Origin: DASQPR01 sp035263025
GTDB lineage: Bacteria; Actinomycetota; Actinomycetes; Mycobacteriales; Micromonosporaceae
DNA: 7,791 nt
NCBI GenBank assembly: GCA_035263025.1
Contig: DATFRR010000082.1
Location: 1 to 7,791, forward strand
Direction of reading: 5' to 3'
The notes under the pieces: model-generated
Seen by the model: only the letters and a program-made list of their open reading frames with translations
The model's database searches: none
What the model was told of the DNA's origin: nothing
In this document: positions 1 to 5,684 of the stretch, one piece after another
Layout of the letters: every line of letters starts with the position of its first letter
Numbering within the stretch: the stretch's first letter is position 1
Translations under genes and position numbers: made by a program

Positions 1-1060
1 GTCAGCCGCTGAATACATGAAGGGCCATACGTCGTACGTCCGGCGCGAGCCGGTCGGTGTCTGCGGCCAGGTCACCCCGTGGAACTACCCGCTGATGATG
101 GCGATCTGGAAGATCGCGCCGGCCCTCGCCGCGGGCAACACAGTCGTGCTCAAGCCGAGCGACACCACGCCCGCGTCCACGCTGTTGCTCGCCGAGGTGG
201 CCGCCGAATTCCTGCCGGCCGGTGTGTTCAACGTGGTGTGCGGCGACCGCGACACCGGTCGCGTGCTCGTCTCGCACCCGACGCCACAGATGGTCTCCAT
301 CACCGGCTCCACGCGCGCTGGCATGGAGGTGGCCGCCGCCGCCGTACCAGATCTCAAGCGAACTCACCTCGAGCTCGGCGGCAAGGCGCCGGTCGTGGTC
401 TTCGACGACGCGGACCTGGGCGCGGCGGCCGAGGCGATCGCGATGGCCGGCTATTTCAACGCCGGACAGGACTGCACGGCCGCGACGCGGGTGCTCGCCG
501 GGCCGGGCGCGCACGACGACTTTGTCGCCGCCCTCACCGAGCAGGCCAAGGGTACGAAGACCGGAATGCCCGACGATGAGGACGTGCTCTACGGCCCACT
601 GAACAACGCCAATCAGCTCAAGCGAGTCGGCGGCTATATCGAACGGCTCCCCGATCACGCGACGCTGACCACCGGCGGCGTACGGGTCGGCGACCGTGGC
701 TACTTCTACGCGCCGACCGTCGTGTCCGGGCTGCACCAGACCGACGAGGTGATCCAGGAGGAAGTGTTCGGTCCGGTCATCACGGTGCAGCGGTTCACCG
801 ACGAGGACGAGGCGGTGCGCTGGGCGAACGGCGTGCAGTATGGCCTCGCGTCATCGGTCTGGACCCGTGACCACGGTCGCGCGATGCGCGTGTCGAACCG
901 CCTCGACTTCGGCTGCGTCTGGGTCAACACGCACATTCCGCTGGTGGCCGAGATGCCGCACGGTGGCTTCAAGCGGTCCGGACACGGCAAGGACTTGTCC
1001 ATGTACGGCCTCGAGGACTACACCAGGGTCAAGCACGTCATGCACAACATCGAGGTCTAG
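1..1060 (+). CDS. patD: Gamma-aminobutyraldehyde dehydrogenase (PatD/YdcW type), 5'-truncated by window edge
   Basis: This NAD-dependent aldehyde dehydrogenase would oxidise 4-aminobutanal (from putrescine) to GABA in the cytosol. The frame is open from base 2, so the true start lies upstream; about 352 codons are visible, and roughly 120-130 N-terminal residues are missing compared with the usual length near 474. Numbering from the Met at base 17, the aldehyde dehydrogenase fold shows PWNYP (21-25, oxyanion Asn23), LKPS (45-48), the cofactor-loop TGS (96-98), LELGG with general base Glu119, GQDCT with nucleophile Cys153, and EVFGPV near the C-terminus. The C-terminal stretch with QYGLASSVWT, CVWVNTH, MPHGG and YGLEDYT closely resembles E. 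coli YdcW as I recall it, which favours an aminobutyraldehyde over a generic or betaine-aldehyde substrate. The stop is 2 nt before gabT, so the two are probably cotranscribed. Family certain, substrate inferred. Confidence 0.9.
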   Translation, partial: SAAEYMKGHTSYVRREPVGVCGQVTPWNYPLMMAIWKIAPALAAGNTVVLKPSDTTPASTLLLAEVAAEFLPAGVFNVVCGDRDTGRVLVSHPTPQMVSITGSTRAGMEVAAAAVPDLKRTHLELGGKAPVVVFDDADLGAAAEAIAMAGYFNAGQDCTAATRVLAGPGAHDDFVAALTEQAKGTKTGMPDDEDVLYGPLNNANQLKRVGGYIERLPDHATLTTGGVRVGDRGYFYAPTVVSGLHQTDEVIQEEVFGPVITVQRFTDEDEAVRWANGVQYGLASSVWTRDHGRAMRVSNRLDFGCVWVNTHIPLVAEMPHGGFKRSGHGKDLSMYGLEDYTRVKHVMHNIEV

Positions 1061-1062
1061 AG

Positions 1063-2361
1063 ATGACGTCATCATCCGAACTCGGCAAGCGCCGTGCGGC
1101 CGCCGTCGCGCGCGGCGTCAGCTCCGTCGTTTCGTCGTACGTCGACCACGCAAGTGGCGGCACGATGACCGACGTCGACGGTCGCGAGTGGATCGACTTC
1201 GCATCCGGCATCGCGGTCACCAGCGTCGGCAACTCCGCGCCCCGTGTCGTGGACGCCGTCCAGCGTCAGGTCGAACTGTTCACGCACACCTGCTTCATGG
1301 TGACGCCCTACGAGGCATACGTCGCGGTGTGCGAGCAGCTCAACGCGCTGACGCCCGGCTCGTTCGACAAGCGGTCGGCACTGTTCAACTCCGGGGCCGA
1401 GGCGGTAGAGAACGCGATCAAGATCGCGCGGAAGGCCACCGGTCGGCCGGCGATCGCGGTGTTCGATCACGCGTACCACGGCCGGACCAACCTCACGATG
1501 GCGCTCACCGCCAAGAACATGCCGTACAAGGACGGGTTCGGACCGTTCGCCGGTGAGATCTACCGCGCGCCGATGTCGTACCCGCTGCGCGATGGTGGCC
1601 TGTCCGGCGACGCGGCCGCCGCGCGCGCCATCAACGTCCTGGATAAGCAGGTCGGCGCCGCGAACCTCGCGGCCGTGCTCATCGAACCGATCCAGGGTGA
1701 GGGTGGCTTCGTGGTGCCGGCACCCGGCTTCCTGCCGGCGCTCGCCGAGTGGGCGCGCGCCAACGGCGTGCTGTTCATCGCGGACGAGATCCAGACCGGC
1801 TTCTGCCGGACCGGCAACTGGTTCGCCTGCGAACACGAAGGCGTCGAACCGGATCTCGTCAGCACGGCGAAGGGCATCGCCGGCGGGCTGCCGCTGGCCG
1901 GCGTCACCGGGCGCACCGATGTGATGGAAGCAGTGCACGTGGGAGGGCTCGGCGGCACGTACGGCGGCAATCCGATCGCGTGCGCGGCCGCGCTCGCCAC
2001 CATCGAGACGATGCGCGACCTCGACCTGGTAGCCGCGGCACGACGGATCGGCGACACGATGCTCCCGGTGCTGCGTGAGCTGGCCGACCGGTACGCGTCG
2101 ATCGGCGACGTACGCGGCCGTGGCGCCATGGTCGCGGTAGAGATCGTCGATCCGGGTACGGCGGGGCCGGACGGTCCGGCACCCGACGCGGCGACCGCGG
2201 CCGCCCTGTCGAAGGCATGCCACGCGGCCGGACTGCTCACGTTGACCTGCGGGACGTACGGCAACGTGCTGCGGTTCCTGCCGCCGCTCGTGATGCCGGA
2301 AGACTTGCTGCAGAAGGGTCTTGGGATCCTGAGCGACTCGTTCGCCAGCGTCTGCGGCTAA
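1063..2361 (+). CDS. gabT: 4-aminobutyrate aminotransferase (GabT), class III PLP-dependent
   Basis: This 432-residue fold-type I, class III aminotransferase would move the amino group of GABA to 2-oxoglutarate, giving succinate semialdehyde and glutamate. Visible family marks are NSGAEAVENA (109-118, PLP phosphate contact), HAYHGRT (136-142), IEPIQGEGG (207-215), ADEIQTGF (240-247, Asp241 to the pyridine nitrogen), STAKG with Schiff-base Lys270, and GTYGGNP (298-304). Ile50, Arg141 and Glu213 sit where E. coli GabT has its substrate-specifying Ile50, Arg141 and Glu211 (from memory), which supports GABA over ornithine or lysine. The ATG is preceded by GAGG (1052-1055) with 7-nt spacing, inside the end of patD, so translation is probably coupled. 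Length is normal and the reading frame intact. No succinate-semialdehyde dehydrogenase lies in the window; it may be elsewhere. Confidence 0.93.
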   Translation: MTSSSELGKRRAAAVARGVSSVVSSYVDHASGGTMTDVDGREWIDFASGIAVTSVGNSAPRVVDAVQRQVELFTHTCFMVTPYEAYVAVCEQLNALTPGSFDKRSALFNSGAEAVENAIKIARKATGRPAIAVFDHAYHGRTNLTMALTAKNMPYKDGFGPFAGEIYRAPMSYPLRDGGLSGDAAAARAINVLDKQVGAANLAAVLIEPIQGEGGFVVPAPGFLPALAEWARANGVLFIADEIQTGFCRTGNWFACEHEGVEPDLVSTAKGIAGGLPLAGVTGRTDVMEAVHVGGLGGTYGGNPIACAAALATIETMRDLDLVAAARRIGDTMLPVLRELADRYASIGDVRGRGAMVAVEIVDPGTAGPDGPAPDAATAAALSKACHAAGLLTLTCGTYGNVLRFLPPLVMPEDLLQKGLGILSDSFASVCG

Positions 2362-2410
2362 CCTCCGGCAGCTCATCCCGACGCCCCGTTCGCGCTCTAT
2401 CGGCTCTGTG

Positions 2411-2428
2411 CTCCTGCCCGAGGCGGAG
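2411..2428 (+). terminator. Possible hairpin terminator after gabT
   Basis: CTCC (2411-2414) and GCC (2416-2418) pair with GGC (2422-2424) and GGAG (2425-2428), with one bulged T and a 3-nt loop, giving a 7-bp GC-rich stem 50 nt after the gabT stop. No T-run follows, so it is not a classical intrinsic terminator, though U-poor terminators are common in actinobacteria. It abuts the left operator arm of the next operon. Tentative. Confidence 0.3.
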
Positions 2429-2468
2429 GGAATCCTCTACACTAGGCACATTGATGCTGAGGATTCCC
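2428..2468. promoter_or_regulatory. Perfect 10-bp inverted repeat bracketing the AbiE promoter (putative AbiEi operator)
   Basis: GGGAATCCTC (2428-2437) and GAGGATTCCC (2459-2468) are exact reverse complements separated by 21 nt, so equivalent points lie 31 bp apart, about three helical turns on the same face. The spacer starts directly with a -10-like TACACT and should contain the transcription start. Characterised AbiEi antitoxins repress their own operon by binding inverted repeats in the promoter, so this is most simply the autorepression site. The repeat is seen directly; the binding is inferred. Confidence 0.7.
2438..2443 (+). promoter_or_regulatory. Candidate -10 element (TACACT) of the abiE operon
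   Basis: TACACT fits the actinobacterial TAnnnT -10 pattern and matches 4 of 6 TATAAT positions. It lies right after the left arm of the inverted repeat. A start site about 7 nt downstream would fall near 2450. No good -35 is visible at the usual spacing (TGCCCG at 2415-2420 is poor). The position between operator arms is the main support. Confidence 0.45.
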
Positions 2469-2486
2469 GACGGACGAGGAGGCGGC

Positions 2487-3071
2487 ATGGCGCTTACGAG
2501 CGGCGAACTGCTGGCCACCCTGCCCGACACCTTCCGCTACTCCGAGGCGCTGGACCACATCACCGAACGCCAGCTTCGCCGGCTCGTCGGTGACGGCCTC
2601 GTCATCTCTCTGTCACGGGGCCTCTACCGCAAGCGTGACTGGCTGGGCGATGAGGGCCTGATCGAGATCGCCGCCAAAGCGCCGCGAGCGACGATCTGCC
2701 TTCGTTCGGCCCTCGCCCGCCATAACTTGATCGACGACATCCCTGCCGAGATCGACGTCGCCGTCCCCCGGGGCGCGTGGACGCCGGAAACAACGGCACC
2801 AGCCCGGTGGCGACACTTCGACGCTGACACCTTCGAGATCGGACGGGACAGGCTCGACATCGGAGGCGATCGCACGATCGGCATATATTCCGCCGAGCGC
2901 AGCATTATCGACGCCTTCCGGATGCGCCACATCGACGGCGTTGACTTGGCCAACGGGGCGCTCAAGCGCTGGTTGCGGCGTGGCGGACAGCCCTCCGAAC
3001 TGCTGCGCATGGCCCGATTTTTCCCGCGAGCCACCACCGCGCTGCGGGAGACGATGGAGATCCTGCTGTGA
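2487..3071 (+). CDS. abiEi: AbiEi-family type IV antitoxin / transcriptional autorepressor
   Basis: This 194-residue protein fits the AbiEi antitoxin family: an N-terminal winged helix that represses the operon and a C-terminal domain that neutralises the toxin's effect without the toxin-antitoxin complex seen in type II systems. The N-terminal part holds the typical RQLRRLVGDGLV...LSRGLYRK (28-49) recognition helix and wing; CLRSALARHNLIDDIP (71-86), IDVAVPRG (89-96) and the SAERSIIDAFRMRH segment (135-148) are also family-typical. I chose the ATG at 2487 because GAGGAGG (2476-2482) stands 4 nt before it; an in-frame ATG at 2454 would add 11 residues without such a site. The end overlaps the toxin start by 4 nt (GTGA). 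Several codons with A/T third positions (for example in the segment at 2880-2910) contrast with the flanking catabolic genes, in keeping with acquisition. Confidence 0.87.
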   Translation: MALTSGELLATLPDTFRYSEALDHITERQLRRLVGDGLVISLSRGLYRKRDWLGDEGLIEIAAKAPRATICLRSALARHNLIDDIPAEIDVAVPRGAWTPETTAPARWRHFDADTFEIGRDRLDIGGDRTIGIYSAERSIIDAFRMRHIDGVDLANGALKRWLRRGGQPSELLRMARFFPRATTALRETMEILL

Positions 3072-3979
3072 GCCGCGTCACGCGAGGAACACCCGCCGGC
3101 AATGCCTATCTCGACCTACAGAACGAAGCGCGTCGCACCCGACGACCCACCCAAGAGCTACTCCAGCTGTACGCCCTCGAAGGCTTCCTCGCACGGCTGG
3201 CCGCCAGCGACGCGCGGGAGCGTTTCGTTCTCAAAGGCGGCGTGCTGTTGGCCGCTTTCGACTCGCGTCGTCCGACCAAGGACGTCGACCTCGCTGGCAT
3301 CGATATCGCCAACGACACGAAGACGGTCGGGGCGCTGATACACCGCGTGCTTCGTGTCGAGCAGACAGAGTCGGATGGAATCGAGTTTGCCGCCGACACC
3401 ACGACCGCCGAGGTCATCCGCGAGGAGGACGACTACGCCGGCGTCAGAGTGCATGTCGATGCCCGACTCGCGAGCGCCAAACTGCCGTTCCATGTCGACG
3501 TGAACATCGGCGACCCGATCTGGCCCGAACCAACCACCGTCGCGGTGCCACGCCTGCGCGGCGGTGCGCCGATCGAGCTGCCCGGCTATCCGATGCATAT
3601 GGTGTACGCCGAGAAGATCGTCACCGCGGTTCAGCGTGGCATTGCCAACACGCGGTGGCGCGACTTTGGTGACATCTGGAACCTGTCACGGCGGCAAGTC
3701 GTCGACGCCGACGACTTGCGGCGGGCCATGGACGAGGTCGCTCGACACCGGAGCGCGACGCTACGGCCATTGGTTGAGGTCCTTGACGGATTCGACTCGC
3801 TTGCGCAACGCCGGTGGGCGCAGTGGCGCCGACGCAGCAACTCCGACCACCTGCCCGAGCAGTTCGAATCTGTGTTGCGTTCGGTAATCGACTTCGCCGA
3901 CCCGGTGCTCACCGGAGCCATCGGCACTCGCACCTGGGACGCCGAAGCAACCGCGTGGCGCAATCGTTCTGCCCAGTGA
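3068..3979 (+). CDS. abiEii: AbiEii-family nucleotidyltransferase toxin (type IV toxin-antitoxin)
   Basis: A 303-residue nucleotidyltransferase-fold toxin, paired with the AbiEi gene just before it. AbiEii proteins block growth and abort phage infection; mycobacterial relatives (MenT family) add nucleotides to tRNA 3' ends. Core motifs look intact: FVLKGG (53-58), then TKDVDL (70-75) with the metal-binding Asp72/Asp74, VDVNIGD (143-149), and the C-terminal AEKIVTAVQRG...RWRDFGDIW (181-204) with Lys183, Asp199 and Asp202, matching the conserved Lys and Asp of the family. The GTG start shares a GTGA overlap with the antitoxin stop, and GGAG (3056-3059) lies 8 nt upstream, implying coupled translation. 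No frameshift or lost catalytic residue is visible. Family is clear; the exact RNA target is unknown. Confidence 0.89.
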   Translation: MSRVTRGTPAGNAYLDLQNEARRTRRPTQELLQLYALEGFLARLAASDARERFVLKGGVLLAAFDSRRPTKDVDLAGIDIANDTKTVGALIHRVLRVEQTESDGIEFAADTTTAEVIREEDDYAGVRVHVDARLASAKLPFHVDVNIGDPIWPEPTTVAVPRLRGGAPIELPGYPMHMVYAEKIVTAVQRGIANTRWRDFGDIWNLSRRQVVDADDLRRAMDEVARHRSATLRPLVEVLDGFDSLAQRRWAQWRRRSNSDHLPEQFESVLRSVIDFADPVLTGAIGTRTWDAEATAWRNRSAQ

Positions 3980-4022
3980 TTAATCCACGCTGTCTGACCT
4001 GCCGGTGAGTCGTCTGCGCCGG

Positions 4023-5240
4023 CTAGTTCGCCCGCGAGTGCTCCCGCATCCCCCACGGCGAGCCGTACGCGTTGAGCATGTCGAGGAATGGCATCGGGTC
4101 GAACGCCTCCGGTCCGAGTACGCCCGCGCCGGCCCACGTTCCTGACGCCAACAGTTCGAGTGCGATGACCGGGTTGATCGCGGTCTGCCAGACCACGGCC
4201 TGATGACCGTATTCGGCCATCGACCACTCGTTGTCCACCACGTGATAGAGGTAGACCTCGCGCGGCGCACCATCCTTGCCGGTACCTTTCACCCACGTAC
4301 CGGCACATGTCTTGCCGGCCATCCGGTCGCCGAGCGTCGCCGGGTCCGGCAGACAGGCGGCGACCACGTCGCGCGGGGCAACCTCCACACCGCCGACGCG
4401 GACCGGCATTGTCGAGTCGAGTCGGAGCTTGTGGAGCGTCTTCAACACCTCGATGAACTCGTTGCCGAGGCCGTACTTGAACGTGACGCGACCGGCGTCC
4501 ACCCACCGGGGGATCAGCAGCACCTCTTCGTGCTCGACGTTGACGCACTCGACCTCGCCGATGCCCTCCGGGAAGTCGAAGATCTCCGGCTCGCTAAACG
4601 GTGCGGTGGTGTACCAGCCACGGTCGCGCTCGAACACGACTGGCGGGTTCAAGCACTCTTCGATGGTGGTCCAGATGGAGAACGACGGTGCGAAGTCGTA
4701 GCCAGCGACGGTCAGGTTCGCGCCATCCCGTACGCCGCACTCGTCGATCGACGAAAACAAGTGGTCGGCCGCATAGCGCGCGAAGACGTCCGACATCCCC
4801 GGCTCGACTCCGATGCCGACCAGCGCGAGACGGCCGGTCCGCTCCCACTTCTCGGCCGCCGCGAACTGCTCGTCGCCGAGCTTGACGCCGGGCACCTCGT
4901 AGGGCCGCTCCTCATGCGGGTGCGACAGCGACATCGCCATGTCGAGGTAGCCGGCGCCGGCGCTGAACGCGCCGTTGAAGATCGGCATGACGAACCGGGG
5001 GTCGACGGCGTTGAGCACGTGCGAGATCTGGTGCTCACGGCACAGACTCAGCACGTCCTGGGCGTTCGAGGCGTCCACCCGCGCCGCGGTGAAACGGCCG
5101 TCGTCAAGCCTCGCGATCGCGCGCCGCGCCCGGTCCAGGTCGTAGTCGGCGATGACGAAGGCGTCGAAGAAATCGCGTCGAGTCGCGATCGCCGCCACGG
5201 CCGATCCGACGCCGCCGGCGCCGACGCACAGGATGCGCAT
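4023..5240 (-). CDS. Saccharopine dehydrogenase-family NAD(P)-dependent oxidoreductase
   Basis: A 405-residue cytosolic oxidoreductase. The N-terminus is a Rossmann fold with GAGGVG (7-12) and, at the end of the second strand, Asp32 in VIADYD, which usually points to NAD rather than NADP. GIGVEPGMSDVFARYAADH (142-160) and the C-terminal segment CAGTWVKGTGKDG (312-324) fit the saccharopine dehydrogenase catalytic and C-terminal domains. The overall plan and length resemble lysine-pathway saccharopine dehydrogenase and carboxynorspermidine/carboxyspermidine dehydrogenase, enzymes that make or break a C-N bond between an amine and an oxo-acid or aldehyde. The ATG at 5240 is preferred over an in-frame TTG at 5252 because GGGGAG lies 4 nt before it. 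It is transcribed away from the Lrp gene and towards the AbiE module. No partner of the saccharopine lysine pathway is visible, so the substrate is open. Confidence 0.85.
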   Translation of the reverse strand: MRILCVGAGGVGSAVAAIATRRDFFDAFVIADYDLDRARRAIARLDDGRFTAARVDASNAQDVLSLCREHQISHVLNAVDPRFVMPIFNGAFSAGAGYLDMAMSLSHPHEERPYEVPGVKLGDEQFAAAEKWERTGRLALVGIGVEPGMSDVFARYAADHLFSSIDECGVRDGANLTVAGYDFAPSFSIWTTIEECLNPPVVFERDRGWYTTAPFSEPEIFDFPEGIGEVECVNVEHEEVLLIPRWVDAGRVTFKYGLGNEFIEVLKTLHKLRLDSTMPVRVGGVEVAPRDVVAACLPDPATLGDRMAGKTCAGTWVKGTGKDGAPREVYLYHVVDNEWSMAEYGHQAVVWQTAINPVIALELLASGTWAGAGVLGPEAFDPMPFLDMLNAYGSPWGMREHSRAN

Positions 5241-5684
5241 GAGGCTCCCCAAAGGTCACAAATCGGTCAGATTGCACGCTACGCTCGGTGATGCTGATAC
5301 GTACCACGGATGGTCTGAAACTGAAAGCGTGTGGACGGCCGACGGCGTCGGTCCGGCCTGGGCCTGGCCGCGCCACGTCGCGGCCTCAAGCACCGCGCGG
5401 TCGCCGCCTGGCCGAGCCAACACTGCCGCCACGACGTCAAGTGCCGTCCGGGCGGTGGCCTGGCGAAGCCAATGCCGAGTTGGCGGCGCAGGCGCCCACC
5501 CCGGATTGGTTCACCGGACGTGCCGTGTCCGCGCCGGACCGTGCGGTCGCGGTCCAGGTCAGGGCCTCGCAGGACGGGTACATGGGCTAAACCGGACATC
5601 TCCTGCAACGGATTCCACAGATGGATACGAAGTGAACAACTGAATTAGTTGCAGTATGCGGGCCTGTATACGAGAATCCTTGCC
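5241..5684. promoter_or_regulatory. Divergent intergenic region between the saccharopine dehydrogenase-like gene and the Lrp operon
   Basis: This 444-nt interval must hold promoters for both divergent genes. Its two ends are less GC-rich and carry repeats: GGTCA twice, 11 bp apart (5254-5258, 5265-5269); ACCA-CGGA-TGGT (5303-5314) followed at once by tandem CTGAAA (5315-5326); and, near the Lrp gene, the CAACT-GAATT-AGTTG dyad, a CTGCAAC/GTTGCAG pair and two ATACGA copies. The middle (about 5327-5595) is GC-rich, with small dyads such as CCGAC-GGC-GTCGG (5339-5351) and GACCG-TG-CGGTC (5537-5548). Open frames there code for Arg/Pro/Gly-rich products with no family resemblance, so I see no gene. 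No promoter hexamers are convincing. Confidence 0.6.
5637..5651. promoter_or_regulatory. 15-bp Lrp-box-like dyad upstream of the Lrp-family gene
   Basis: CAACT (5637-5641) and AGTTG (5647-5651) are perfect 5-bp arms around the A/T-rich centre GAATT. Lrp/AsnC proteins typically bind 15-bp dyads with A/T-rich centres and regulate their own and neighbouring genes, so the size, symmetry and place (34 nt before the preferred start) fit an autoregulatory site. The match to the E. coli Lrp consensus itself is only partial. Confidence 0.45.

Noticed and set aside
1072..2376. 434-codon open frame antisense to gabT
   Set aside because: Typical high-GC shadow frame: it mirrors gabT almost exactly, its product is Arg/Val/Gly/His-rich with no family motif, and gabT is fully supported.
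2362..2429. CCTCCG (2362-2367) and CGGAGG (2424-2429) as arms of a long stem
   Set aside because: Arms of 6 bp with a 56-nt loop; likely chance in GC-rich sequence and overlaps the better local hairpin at 2411-2428.
2217..2486. Longer reading of the antitoxin from upstream in-frame codons inside gabT
   Set aside because: It would overlap gabT and its terminator/operator region, and the strong GAGGAGG and homologous fold start at 2487.
2362..4022. Target-site duplication or attachment sites flanking the AbiE module
   Set aside because: Comparing the sequences just after gabT and just after the toxin gene showed no convincing direct repeat, and there is no integrase, transposase or tRNA.
4001..4023. 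GCCGG/CCGGC inverted repeat between the convergent toxin and oxidoreductase genes, considered as a bidirectional terminator
   Set aside because: Only 5-bp arms with a 13-nt loop and no T-run on either strand; too weak to annotate, although a terminator is expected in this 43-nt gap.
4203..5291. 362-codon + strand open frame opposite the saccharopine dehydrogenase-like gene
   Set aside because: Composition (Arg/Val/His/Asp-rich) and lack of motifs mark it as an antisense shadow; the - strand frame has Rossmann and family motifs and a ribosome-binding site.
5288..5590. 100-codon open frame in the divergent intergenic region
   Set aside because: No good ribosome-binding site, no recognised domain, Arg/Pro/Gly/Ala-rich composition expected from random GC-rich DNA. 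Kept only as part of the unexplained-interval finding.
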